NCBI GenBank assembly: GCA_012295225.1
Contig: WMKK01000019.1
Span: 267,167-331,166, forward strand
Source of the DNA: Ostreococcus mediterraneus
Taxonomy: Eukaryota; Chlorophyta; Mamiellophyceae; Mamiellales; Bathycoccaceae
DNA: 64,000 bases
Reading direction: 5' to 3'
Under the pieces are notes generated by a model that saw nothing but the letters and a program-made list of their open reading frames with translations, made no database searches and had not been told where the DNA came from. The position numbers were made by a program, and so were the translations under genes. Below, one piece after another: positions 48,322 to 57,644 of this stretch; the first letter of the stretch is position 1; each line of letters begins with the position of its first letter.

Positions 48322-49569
48322 ATGTCGACGACGTTCACGTTCGCGACGACGACGCGCGCCGTCGCGGTCGCGCCCATTAGGTCTTCGCGCGCGCGCGTCG
48401 GCGCGTCCTCGGTCGTGGCGACGCGCGCGATCGTGAGCGACACGGTGAAGGGCGAACACGCCGAACAATACGCCGAACTCGCGTCGTTGTTGGAGAACTA
48501 CCAGTACTCGTACAAGGTTGGGGATAAGGTGCACGGCAAGGTCGTGGCGTGCGACCAAAAGGGGGCGCTCGTGGAGATTGGCGCCAAGGCGGATGCGCTC
48601 GTGCCCACGAGCGAGTGTTCGTTGAGTGCGGTGAAGAATGTGCGTGCGACGTGCGATGCGATGGGTGTGATTTTTTGTGTGTGAATTGTGTGCGCGCGCG
48701 CCGTGGCGTCGTCGATGGCGTCGTCGTCGATGACGTCGTCGTCGATGGCGTGCCCCGGGCCACGTTCGTGGATGCGTCGAGGGGGGAAACCCTGTGTTTA
48801 GGGTTTTACGCGTACTGACCGCGCGCGCGCTTCTTCACGCTCACAGGCTGCGTCTGTGTTTGACATTGATGAAACGTATGAGTTTGAAATCATTCAAGAC
48901 GACAATGGCGAAGGCATGCTGACGCTCTCCGTGCGCAAGATGGAGCTCGCCAAGGCGTGGGACCGCTGCCGCGAGGCGCAAGCCGAAGACGCCGCGTTGA
49001 CGGGTGAAGTGTTGAGCGTCAACCGCGGTGGTTTGTTGGTTGAATGCGAAAAGCTTCGTGGTTTTGTGCCGCAATCGCACATTGGCATTCGCACGTTGAA
49101 CCGCGAAGAATTGGTTGGCCAACAGTTGCCGTTCAAGTTTATCGAAGTCGACGAGGAGAAGAACAGATTGGTCTTGTCGCACCGTTTGGCGACTGACATG
49201 GTGAGCGCGGAAGGTTTAGAGGTTGGTGACGTGGTTGAGGGCATGGTGCAAGCGGTGAAGCCGTACGGGGCCTTTGTTGACGTTGGCGGTCAATCTGGTT
49301 TGTTGCACATTTCGCAAATCTCGCACGAGCGCATCGTCGCCGTCGAAAACGTCCTCTCCCCGGGTGACCGCATCAAGGTTTTGGTCATGTCCAAGGACAG
49401 CGAAAAGGGCCGCTTGAGCTTGTCCACGAAAAAGCTCGAACAAAACCACGGCGACATGTTGCGCAACCCGGCAGCGGTGTTCGAAACTGCCGACGAAATG
49501 GGTCGCCAATTCAGAGAAAAGATGCAAGCCGCCGAGGGTGCCGTCACCATGTCTGTCGACGAAGCGTAA
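48322..49569 (+). CDS. RPS1: Plastid ribosomal protein S1, two exons
   Basis: Exon 1 is 48322-48639, exon 2 is 48847-49569, in phase 0, giving 346 residues. The intron (48640-48846) has donor GTGCGTG, branch CTGAC and acceptor CACAG. A Thr/Arg/Ala-rich transit peptide of about 40 residues precedes three S1 RNA-binding domains: YKVGDKVHGKVVACDQKGAL, ALTGEVLSVNRGGLLVECE, and VGDVVEGMVQAVKPYGAFVD with GLLHISQISHERI. This is the three-domain chloroplast/cyanobacterial S1, which recruits mRNA to the 30S subunit. The intron holds TTTAGGGTTTT (48798-48808), a telo-box-like motif. Confidence 0.93.
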
Positions 49570-49866
49570 ACAATTTTCCATGTTCTCGAGTACCGGTAAT
49601 TATTACTCGAGATGAAAAATTATTTACCTCACCGCACCTTCTTTCCTGCATTCTTGCCGCGTTTGCTTGCAGATGTATGCATCACGCGGTGCCGCGCGCA
49701 ACGTCGGTTGGTATTTTTGTATCCTCCCCTCGACGGATTCAAAGACGCCACCCGTCGCGCGCCCCCACGCGTACGTCGTTCCAAGTCACTGCTATAACTT
49801 CGATTTAATTTGTGATATAACATAGGATATCCGCCACACATACCACAACACCCGTACCACGTGTAC

Positions 49867-50694
49867 ATGCGCCGTCCGTCGCACGCGCGGAGGAGGAGGA
49901 TGAAGGCCGCCGCGACGCTTTTTCAGCCAATGCACACGAGGACGACGACGGCACTGCGCGACGCCAGCGCTCACTTCAACGACCTCGCACGCATGACGAC
50001 GGCGGCGACGCACCCAAGAACCACGCGCGCGTGGTCGTCCTCGCGCGCCACGACGTCAACGTCCGCGAGGCACAGCACGCGCCGCACCGTCGTCCGCGCC
50101 ACGTCGTCGACGTCATCTTCTTTCGCATTTCAATCCATGGTTGCGCACGTGTTTTCCGGGCCGACCGCGAAGCGCGCGCGGGCGAAAGAGGCGCTGTTAG
50201 ATGCGATATCTCGAGTGAATCGTGGGACGACGGCGAGTGAAGAGGATAAGATTGCGATTGATGCGTTGGCGAGAGCGCTTGAAAAGTTGAATCCAACGCG
50301 CGCGTCGTTGTCTTCGTCGGCGCTGAGCGGCGAATGGGAGTTGAAATACACGACGAGCGCGTCGATTTTAGGGTTGACCAAGCCCGCGTTGTTTCGACCG
50401 CGTGGGCCGATTTATCAGACGATTGATACGGCGGCGTTAAAGGCGCGGAATCGTGAGACGGCGCCGTTTTATAACGCCGTCGAGGCGGATTTGACGCCGA
50501 CGTCGAAATCCGCCGTCAACGTGCAGTTTAAGAAATTTTTTGTGCTCGGTGGTTTAATCAAGATCACCGCACCTGAGCGCGCGAGAGGAGCGTTAGATAT
50601 TACCTACGTCGACGACGACGTGCGCGTCAGCCGCGGCGATAAGGGAAATTTATTCGTGCTCACGATGAGCGATCCAAACGCGCGGCTCGCCTAG
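49867..50694 (+). CDS. Plastid lipid-associated protein / fibrillin
   Basis: 275 residues from the ATG at 49867 (another ATG at 49900 is a possible start; 49861 is GTG). About 80 residues of Arg/Thr/Ala-rich transit sequence precede a PAP/fibrillin domain from about residue 95: ...LSGEWELKYTTSASILGLTK, FRPRGPIYQTIDT, and the C-terminal GALDITYVDDDVRVSRGDKGN, which carries the conserved D-x-x-x-R-x-x-R-G-x-x-G-x-x-F/L signature. Fibrillins bind lipids in plastoglobules, thylakoids or stroma and are induced by stress. The subfamily is not assigned. Confidence 0.9.
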   Translation: MRRPSHARRRRMKAAATLFQPMHTRTTTALRDASAHFNDLARMTTAATHPRTTRAWSSSRATTSTSARHSTRRTVVRATSSTSSSFAFQSMVAHVFSGPTAKRARAKEALLDAISRVNRGTTASEEDKIAIDALARALEKLNPTRASLSSSALSGEWELKYTTSASILGLTKPALFRPRGPIYQTIDTAALKARNRETAPFYNAVEADLTPTSKSAVNVQFKKFFVLGGLIKITAPERARGALDITYVDDDVRVSRGDKGNLFVLTMSDPNARLA

Positions 50695-50745
50695 ACATTG
50701 TTTTATACACGCTCACGCTACTACTACTACTATCAGCTACTGCTA

Positions 50746-51771
50746 CTATCGACGAATCGCCACAAACTCACTCACGGGGCGTCCATCGGGGAGAATGGCG
50801 ACTGCGTCGGTGACGATGTCCCATCCCTCGAACGCGTCGCGAAGTTCGCCCGGCTCTAATAAATCCTTCGCCTTGCTCGGCCGACCGACGGCGGACGCTT
50901 CGCATCCGCGCATAAAGTGCACCCACACCACCGCGTTGGCGAACGACTCGCGCGCTGCCAACGCGCGCATGAGTGGTTTATGTAAATATCTCACCGCGTA
51001 TACCACGATAACCGATGGCGCGGGGTGTTCGCGGTCGATCACGGCATTCGAGACGCGCGCAAAGACGTCGTCGATGGAATGTTTCGTTAAATCCACGTCG
51101 AGCGTCGTCACGCGATCGAGCACACCGTGCTGTTCCGCCAATGCTTCGCATCTCGCTAAGCCCTTCTTGTCGTTATCGATGGCAACGACGCGCCAGCCAC
51201 GACTGGCGGCCCAGACCGCGTCTCGACCGGCACCAGAACCTAAATCTACGCACGTGGCGCGGCTCGACGACGTCGTCCACGCGTCGCCGAGCGTTTCGCG
51301 TTCCACTCTCGGGAGCCACGTCGCGAGCTCGGGGCTCGGACTCCACAATCTCAAGCGCTCGCGCGCACATGCAATGCCATGGCCACATTCACGTCGCACG
51401 ACGTGCACGCGAACGTCGTCTGCAGCCGCACACGCGTCGAAAAATGCGTCGTCGCCGACAAAGCACGCGTCGAGCATCCACGGGACACCTTTAAAGTCTT
51501 GAGAAAATCGCGCGATTTGTGCGTCGACGTCCAGGCGTGGATCGGCGATGAGCACGAATGGTTGCGTTCGCGGTGGTAGCGCGCATCCAGCGTCGCCACG
51601 ATCGATGTCGTCGAGTGGGACGTTCGCGGAGAGCCGCAGACGCGCGCGAGAAAACGACTCCGCGTCGCGCGCGTCCAGAAACAGCGCGCGTTGAATGCCA
51701 CCGCCGTCGGTCGGCACCTCGAGAGACGTGGTTTCAAGCCACCGACCGAGGTTGCGCTCGATCGGTGACAT
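50746..51771 (-). CDS. Rhodanese-like / SAM-dependent methyltransferase fusion
   Basis: 341 residues. The first ~110 residues resemble a rhodanese fold (ALFLDARDAESFSRARLRLS then NVPLDD), but the loop where the catalytic Cys normally sits reads FVLIADPRLDV, so sulfur transfer is unlikely. From about 165 a class I methyltransferase starts with motif I VDLGSGAGRDAVWAAS, an acidic residue at the end of the next strand (VVAIDNDKKG) and a following TLDVDLTK. It resembles TehB-type small-molecule methyltransferases. Substrate unknown. It converges on the fibrillin gene with about 50 nt between stops. Confidence 0.8.
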   Translation of the reverse strand: MSPIERNLGRWLETTSLEVPTDGGGIQRALFLDARDAESFSRARLRLSANVPLDDIDRGDAGCALPPRTQPFVLIADPRLDVDAQIARFSQDFKGVPWMLDACFVGDDAFFDACAAADDVRVHVVRRECGHGIACARERLRLWSPSPELATWLPRVERETLGDAWTTSSSRATCVDLGSGAGRDAVWAASRGWRVVAIDNDKKGLARCEALAEQHGVLDRVTTLDVDLTKHSIDDVFARVSNAVIDREHPAPSVIVVYAVRYLHKPLMRALAARESFANAVVWVHFMRGCEASAVGRPSKAKDLLEPGELRDAFEGWDIVTDAVAILPDGRPVSEFVAIRR

Positions 51772-51855
51772 AATTCGCTGACAATCGCGCGTGCGATTGT
51801 GAGGTTGTTAAAGGCGTGATTTCACGGCTGTAAATGTTTTACAAGTCTGCGGCGG

Positions 51856-53397
51856 CTACGCGTCGTGCGTGCGCCGTGCCGGTTCGGCGTGTAAGGGCGC
51901 CAACCCGGTATCGATGCTAGATATGCTATCAATCGCAATCGGACGGCCCGCGCCGTCACCTGCGACTCTGTTGACTATGATTTCGAATTGGTCATCCCCG
52001 AGCGCCGACGCCGCGCCGCGGGGAAGCAGCGTCGCCGTCTCGGCGTTTTCGTTGGTTGGTGAGCGCGGTGAGCGCGGTGAGCGGACGCTATTCGACCGAC
52101 TCAGAGGCACACCTGGAGACATGACTCCACCTGGTTGATATTTCCCCGATAATCTCTCTCGTTGTTGTTGCGCAAAATTGACAATGTCGTGGTACACGTC
52201 GCGCACGTCAAACAATTCAATCACGTTTTGCGTGAATTTCCTTTGCGGCAACGGCTGTCCCATGTTGTACTCCTCGGGTGGAAACGCATAGGCGTGCGCG
52301 ATTGCGGCAAAGAACATTTCTATGCAAATACAGAACGCTTGAATGGCGTTCGCCAGCGCCGCAGCATCGTAATCTGATGCCCACGCTTTGTCGTTTGTGG
52401 AAATCACCCCCGTCTTTACGAGCACGGCGATAGCCATGGATTGCCAAAACGAAAAGAAAACAACCGCCTTAACGCTAACAAATTTATAAAACGGCCGCAA
52501 CGGTGCTAACTCGCGATACATCACCTTGTACAGTAAAATCAAGCAGTACATCGCCCAAGCTTGCGACAAGTTGTTCACGAAAACCAAGTACGGGTACGCC
52601 ACCCACGGGTTGAGAATTTGCCCGTCGCCGTACTTGCCGTTTGAGTCTGCGATGAACGCCAACAGCGACGTCACCGGTCTAATCACGACATAATTAATCA
52701 CCCCATGCCGACATAATCGCAAGAACGGCTCACCCATGCGCGGCGCGCGTAACACCATACTCAACGGCCAAATGTGCGGTTGCGTCGCCTTGCGCGCGAC
52801 AATGTACGCCAACCCTGGCGCGCAAAACTCTTGCAAGTACACGATACAGTACGTATAAAAGTTGTAAATCACGTACGCCTCGTAACACTCACGCACGGTG
52901 TCGAAATAAATAGTCTTAGACTTGAACCTCAGGGCGAACCAACCATCTATGGCGTAAATCGGTACCATGAATAAAATCCGAATCACGTGCCGTTGCAAGC
53001 GCGGAGCTCGATAGTTTTCCAGATGCTGCGTCACCTCATACAACGTGATCGGTAGCGACAACGCCACGAATACGAACGCCACGAACCACGCAACGGTGTG
53101 TAACTGATAATCGTGCGCGTACATGTCGTACGCCACGTACGGCGTCGCGCATACAATCGTAAAGCACACCAGGACCCACAACGTTTTGAGAATCTTCTTA
53201 AACACCACACCAATCGTCGTCGTCGTCGTCGTCGTCGGTGGTGGTGGTGGTGACGTCGTGGACGACGACGACGCGCGTGTATTCGCAGCACCCACGAGCG
53301 GCGTCTTCATGCCACCACCCGCGGCGCCGTCATCGTCCACGACGACGACGTCAACGTCATCATCCATGACGAAACCGGCGCGTCGCCCGACAATCAT
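51856..53397 (-). CDS. TMEM184/LAZ1-like transmembrane protein (Solute_trans_a, DUF300)
   Basis: 513 residues with about seven membrane segments between residues 65 and 355. Family motifs are visible: LQRHVIRILFMVPIYAIDGW, YFDTVRECYEAYVIYNFY and PFYKFVSVKAVVFFSFWQS. The N-terminal tail is acidic, Ser/Pro-rich and contains a Thr run, encoded by GTC and GGT microsatellites around 53214-53260. The cytosolic C-terminal tail is Ser/Arg/Pro-rich (RSNSVRSPRSPRSP), so likely phosphorylated. Plant LAZ1 members act at the tonoplast; animal relatives include organic solute transporter alpha. Transport substrate unknown. Confidence 0.92.
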   Translation of the reverse strand: MIVGRRAGFVMDDDVDVVVVDDDGAAGGGMKTPLVGAANTRASSSSTTSPPPPPTTTTTTTIGVVFKKILKTLWVLVCFTIVCATPYVAYDMYAHDYQLHTVAWFVAFVFVALSLPITLYEVTQHLENYRAPRLQRHVIRILFMVPIYAIDGWFALRFKSKTIYFDTVRECYEAYVIYNFYTYCIVYLQEFCAPGLAYIVARKATQPHIWPLSMVLRAPRMGEPFLRLCRHGVINYVVIRPVTSLLAFIADSNGKYGDGQILNPWVAYPYLVFVNNLSQAWAMYCLILLYKVMYRELAPLRPFYKFVSVKAVVFFSFWQSMAIAVLVKTGVISTNDKAWASDYDAAALANAIQAFCICIEMFFAAIAHAYAFPPEEYNMGQPLPQRKFTQNVIELFDVRDVYHDIVNFAQQQRERLSGKYQPGGVMSPGVPLSRSNSVRSPRSPRSPTNENAETATLLPRGAASALGDDQFEIIVNRVAGDGAGRPIAIDSISSIDTGLAPLHAEPARRTHDA

Positions 53398-53616
53398 CGC
53401 GCCGCGTGCGCGCTATGCGCCGTCGTCGACGCGTCTGCGTCACGACGACGCGTCGGCGTCACGACTACCTACGACTTCGTCGTTCGTACGCACACCTCTG
53501 TGTGCGTCCCGTCGCCCGTCCCAGCGTCTCGTGCGTCGCGTTGTGTCGTCGGATGGATGTGACTCGAACCGCACACACCGACGCAGAGCGCGACGACGAC
53601 TACGACGACGCGCGAG

Positions 53617-54771
53617 ATGGCGGACGACAGCGCGCGCGTGGAAGATGACGGAACGGTGTTCACCGCCCGCGAGCGCCAAGGGTTGTTCGGGAAATCAAAC
53701 GACGACGTGAGCGTGAATAGGTTGGCATTTCGCTACGTGTTCGTGCCTTGGGATGCGTCGTGCGCGATGGAGCAAAAGGTGATGGTTATCCCGCGCGAAC
53801 GCGAGATGGAGTGCTTGTTGGATTATTTGAGAGATCATTTTAGGCGTCGTGGGGCGATTGATGGCGCAAACGCGCGGGATGTGGGGAAGCAGAAGGAGAT
53901 ATTAAAGGCGCAGCTCGAGGGCGAGCGCGGCGCAGAAGCAAAGACGTATTCAGACGAGATGATGGAGAAGGCGTTGGATATGCAAATGGCGCAACCTGTG
54001 GCGTTATTACCCGGGAGTAAGAAGACTGGGTTCGTTCACGTGAACATGTACGTCGATGATCGCGGGATATCGAAAGGTTTACCAGTGAATGAACGCGCGT
54101 CGTTGTTAGCCGCCGCCGCCGGTTCGCCGCAGAGGGTGATGGGAGACGCGTTTATTGCGCGTATCTTTGACGACGACAACGACTTTAAGCGCCTTGATTT
54201 CACCATCGATGAGTGCTCGAGCGATGCGGCGTGGATGAAGCGCGCGAAATCGCTCGCACTCGAGCGTGAAGCATCCATCGGCGACGTGCAAGCCACGATG
54301 GCGGAGCTCTCGGGCAAGGGCGCGGTGGATTTGTCCGCGGGAGCGTTGTCGGCTCGCGACACGTCAGGGACGAGCGCGAGTGCGATGAAAGATTTACCCG
54401 AACACCTTCGACCGGGCCCGCATCAAGATTTCGAATGGACCCAAGACGAGGACGAGGTGACGCTTAAAGTGCGCGTGCCCGCGGGCACGTCCAAGGCGGA
54501 TGTCTCGTGCGTCTTTGGCCCGGGATCTCAAAAAATGTCCCTCAAAATCGCCACGCTCGGGGACGTTCCAGGGAAATCCATGCGCGTCATCGACAACGAA
54601 GGCGACGTGGACTTGCTCTTCCAAGAAATCATCCCCGATGAATGTTCGTGGTCTCTCGTCACCGACGCCGGCGAGCGCGCGTTTGAGGCGTCGCTCCCCA
54701 AGCGTCAGCCCGACGAGCGTTGGGCCACATTTCTCCGTCGCGGCGGGCCACCGGAAACGCCATCGTCCTAG
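53617..54771 (+). CDS. CS-domain (p23/NudC-like) protein with novel N-terminal region
   Basis: 384 residues. The C-terminal ~100 residues form a CS domain: FEWTQDEDEVTLKVRVPAG, KMSLKI, then LFQEIIPDECSWSL, the strand order of p23 and NudC, which work with HSP90 or dynein chaperone systems. The N-terminal ~250 residues have a conserved look but no family I recognise: VNRLAFRYVFVPWD, and a later block TGFVHVNMYVDDRGISKGLP with FIARIFDDDNDFKRLDF. It is divergent from the TMEM184-like gene (starts about 220 nt apart). Confidence 0.75.
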   Translation: MADDSARVEDDGTVFTARERQGLFGKSNDDVSVNRLAFRYVFVPWDASCAMEQKVMVIPREREMECLLDYLRDHFRRRGAIDGANARDVGKQKEILKAQLEGERGAEAKTYSDEMMEKALDMQMAQPVALLPGSKKTGFVHVNMYVDDRGISKGLPVNERASLLAAAAGSPQRVMGDAFIARIFDDDNDFKRLDFTIDECSSDAAWMKRAKSLALEREASIGDVQATMAELSGKGAVDLSAGALSARDTSGTSASAMKDLPEHLRPGPHQDFEWTQDEDEVTLKVRVPAGTSKADVSCVFGPGSQKMSLKIATLGDVPGKSMRVIDNEGDVDLLFQEIIPDECSWSLVTDAGERAFEASLPKRQPDERWATFLRRGGPPETPSS

Positions 54772-55092
54772 CTCATCGAGCTCATTTTTGACATCCTTAG
54801 TGTCTTCGTCGTTGTTCTTGGCATATATCATATATCATCATCATCCTCGTCGTCGTCAGCCGCGTCAGCCGCGCGTCCGCGTCCCGCCGTCACCAAAACG
54901 CCACATCCTCGACCCCCGCCGCGCCATTCGACGACCACCACCACTCTCGCTCGCCCGGCGCGCGAGGCGGCGCGTCATCACCATCACGCACGCACCAGTG
55001 TCGCCGCCCGCACGCGTCCAACGAACGAACGACGACGCGAGCGAACGAACACACCGACGACGTCAAAAGCGCAGGACCCACCGACCCATTCC
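54772..55092. other. Intergenic spacer
   Basis: About 320 nt of GC-rich spacer with an ATATCATATATCATCATC tract near 54823-54850. I see no gene. Confidence 0.3.
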
Positions 55093-55491
55093 ATGACGCC
55101 GCCGCCGCCGCTCGTCGCTCGCGGTGCGGCACCGACGACGAACGCCGACCTCCGCGCCAGGCTCGCCGAACTCGTCACCTTGGCCGCATCGAACGACATC
55201 GACGGCTTCGTCGCCAAGTTCATCCCGCGCGACCTCGAACGCGGGGAGGATGAGAAACATTTTCTCGACAGCTTGAAGCGCGACGTCGAGCGTTGGCGGT
55301 TATTGTGCGAGGAAATCGCACTCGTGGACGCCGGGGGGGCGCGCGTGCGGGTGATTTCGGGGGACGAAATCACGAGGTGTGAATTTAGGTTTGAAATGCC
55401 CGGCGAGCGCGAGTGCGTGATCGACCGCGAGGTGGAGTTTGTGAATTACGCGTCGGAGGGCGAGCGCGCGGATTGGCGCGCCGCGGGGTGA
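55093..55491 (+). CDS. Hypothetical small protein (132 aa)
   Basis: 132 residues from an ATG, ending in GERADWRAAG. After a short Pro/Ala-rich start there is a helical region (ADLRARLAELVTLAASNDID and DEKHFLDSLKRDVERWRLL) and then a beta-rich segment (ARVRVISGDEITRCEFRFEM, REVEFVNYASEG). The helix-then-sheet layout could be a small NTF2/SnoaL-like fold, but that is only an impression. Balanced composition and absence of a competing frame support it being real. No presequence is evident. Confidence 0.65.
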   Translation: MTPPPPLVARGAAPTTNADLRARLAELVTLAASNDIDGFVAKFIPRDLERGEDEKHFLDSLKRDVERWRLLCEEIALVDAGGARVRVISGDEITRCEFRFEMPGERECVIDREVEFVNYASEGERADWRAAG

Positions 55492-55844
55492 TGGACGTCG
55501 TCGACGTCTATAGTGAGTCGTAGAAGGGGTACGACGGAGCATCGACATAGAGCGAGAGTGAGGTCGTACTACTACCTATCGTTGTACACATACAGTAGAC
55601 ACACACACACGCACGCATCGCGCGTACGCGCGCGAAGACTCATCCAATGGATGACCGATGGCACGGGTCCCGACCGTCGTCGTCATCGTGCGACGCACCG
55701 CATCTGCATCACACCGATCGTCGTCGACGACGACGTGAAGAGTAGCGCACGACGCGCGTTCGTGCGTCGCAGGGCGTGCGTCGACGTCGTCGTCGTCGTC
55801 GTCGCACGTCTCGATACGGCATCGTACGGCGGCGGCGGATAACG
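55492..55844. other. Intergenic spacer
   Basis: About 350 nt with a CA-rich tract (ACACACACACAC, about 55598-55611) and CGTCGTCGT repeats just before the carrier gene. No gene supported. Confidence 0.3.
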
Positions 55845-56870
55845 ATGGCGTCGTCGTCGATGGCGTCGGTGGCGTCGACGACGCCATCGGCGCGCGAACC
55901 CACGACGCACGTGAGCGCGTATGATCACATATTAGCGGGACAAATCGCAGGTATGGTGGGCCTGGCGCTGGTGCACCCGTTGGATACGGTCAAGTCGAGG
56001 TTGCAGCAAGCGGGCGCGGCGACGTCGGCGCCGGCGACGGCTCGTTTGGCGTCGGCGGGCGCGCGCGGCGGCGACGGAGGTGGAAAGATAAAGAGACAAT
56101 CAGCGGCGATGCGCGTGACGAGAGAGTTATTGAAACAAGATGGTGCGCGTGGGTTGTATCGTGGGTTAACGGCGCCGATGCTCGCGTACGGTGCGATTAA
56201 CGCGGTGGCGTTTTCGACGAATTCACTGGCGCGCGACGCGCTCGAGGATTACGTCGGGTATGATTTCGCACACTCTGTGCCTGGAGGGGTGCTGAGTGGC
56301 GCCGCGGCTGGATTGACGAGTTCATTCGTGCGTGGTCCGGCGGAGCGATTGAAAACCGTGCAACAAGTTGTCGACTGCGAGAGCGGACGGTTCAAATCGA
56401 CGTATTCCACGGCGATGACGCTCGCGCGCGAGCACGGCGTCTATCGCGGATTATTTACCGGCACAGGGGCGACGATTGCGCGAGAAATTCCGCAGTGTGC
56501 GGTGTACTTTTTGACGTACGATGTCATCAAGTCCAAGTGTGTCAAGGCGTTGTGCGGAGACGTAGATGTTAGAGACGCGCCGTACTCGGCGCGCGGCGCG
56601 AGCGTCGTGTTGGCTGGTGGAAGCGCCGGCGCATTTCAATGGCTGTTGACGTATCCGTTGGACGTGACGAAATCGCGCATTCAAGCTGCGCAACCTGGCA
56701 CGTATAAGGGCGTCGTGGATTGCGCCATGAAATCCGTCGCGAGCGAAGGTCCGATGGTTTTATTTCGCGGTTTAGGCATGGCGCTCTTGCGCGCGTTTCC
56801 TTTACACGCGTCAATCTTTGCGTCGTGCGAAGCCGTCCACGCGACGTTGGCGCACATTAGAAATCACTAG
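55845..56870 (+). CDS. Mitochondrial carrier family transporter
   Basis: 341 residues from the ATG at 55845. The three carrier repeats are clear, each with a P-x-D/E-x-x-K/R signature: HPLDTVKSRLQQ, RGPAERLKTVQQ and TYPLDVTKSRIQAA, with matching G-x-x-G and six expected helices. The second signature (PAERLK) and overall spacing recall carnitine/acylcarnitine or basic amino-acid carriers (CAC/BOU group), but substrate contact residues were not analysed, so the solute is unassigned. A Gly/Ala-rich insertion lies after helix 1 (GARGGDGGGKIK). Located in the inner mitochondrial membrane by family. Confidence 0.93.
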   Translation: MASSSMASVASTTPSAREPTTHVSAYDHILAGQIAGMVGLALVHPLDTVKSRLQQAGAATSAPATARLASAGARGGDGGGKIKRQSAAMRVTRELLKQDGARGLYRGLTAPMLAYGAINAVAFSTNSLARDALEDYVGYDFAHSVPGGVLSGAAAGLTSSFVRGPAERLKTVQQVVDCESGRFKSTYSTAMTLAREHGVYRGLFTGTGATIAREIPQCAVYFLTYDVIKSKCVKALCGDVDVRDAPYSARGASVVLAGGSAGAFQWLLTYPLDVTKSRIQAAQPGTYKGVVDCAMKSVASEGPMVLFRGLGMALLRAFPLHASIFASCEAVHATLAHIRNH

Positions 56871-57052
56871 AGCCATCCATCCGTGTGGCTGCGCAACAAC
56901 ACATTCTTTCTCTAGCCGCGCGCGCGCCGACGAGCGCTCGCTTTTGCGCTCATAGTAGGTACGGTACCGGTAGTATTGCACAAATACATCATCCATAGTT
57001 ATCTAAGTAGTCGACCAGCGACGGGGCGAAGATTCATCATCACATTACTCGA

Positions 57053-57644
57053 TTACTTCTTCTTCGGCGCCGGTTCCTCCGCCTTGGCCTTGGCCTTGCC
57101 CGCTTCGGCTTCAGCCTCTTCGCGCGCGCGGGACATGGCGCCGCGCTTTTGCTTGACAGACATACCTTGCTTTCTCGTACCCTCCAAAGTGTACGCACCC
57201 ATGGACGCGGTGGACGAGTTGTACGCGCGACCGTTTTCACGGCCGATACCACCCGAAGACGCTTGGGACGGAATCGTAATCGCCAACGCTTGGCGAGCGA
57301 CGAGCGTCGCGCCGGCGGTGAACGCGACCAACGCCGCGCGGCGGTTCACCGTTTCCGCGCTCGCCGCGACGCGCGCGCGTCGCTCTTGCTTGGGCGCAAC
57401 CTATATCGCGCGACGTCGTGCTCGTCAGTCTCTGTGCATCGCGCACGTTCGCGCGCGCGACGCGTGCCGCGACGTCAACACCGAGCGCGAGTGTCCCCAC
57501 ATATCAGCGCTCGCCGTATCCCGCGTGGGAAGCATATCTTTCCTCGTCGTTCGCGGGTCGTCGTTCGCGGTTCGCGCGGGGTTGATCGAGTCACCGTACC
57601 GTGGTGGCGCGGAGTGCGGTGTGTTGGGCGGTCGAAGCGAACAT
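57053..57644 (-). CDS. Small thylakoid-lumen protein, two exons
   Basis: Exon 1 is 57644-57600 (15 codons, MFASTAQHTALRATT) and exon 2 is 57400-57053, in phase 0, giving 130 residues. The intron (57401-57599) has donor GTACGG, a CTGAC branch point and acceptor ATATAG. A transit peptide is followed by a twin-arginine lumen signal, VNRRAALVAFTAGATLVARQ, with a likely ALA cleavage site. The mature ~75 residues start ITIPSQASSGGIGRENGRAY and end in a Lys/Glu/Ala-rich tail. I do not recognise the family; small photosystem or lumenal assembly proteins have this layout. A telo-box-like AAACCCTAC lies about 110 nt upstream (57760-57752, minus strand). Confidence 0.8.
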
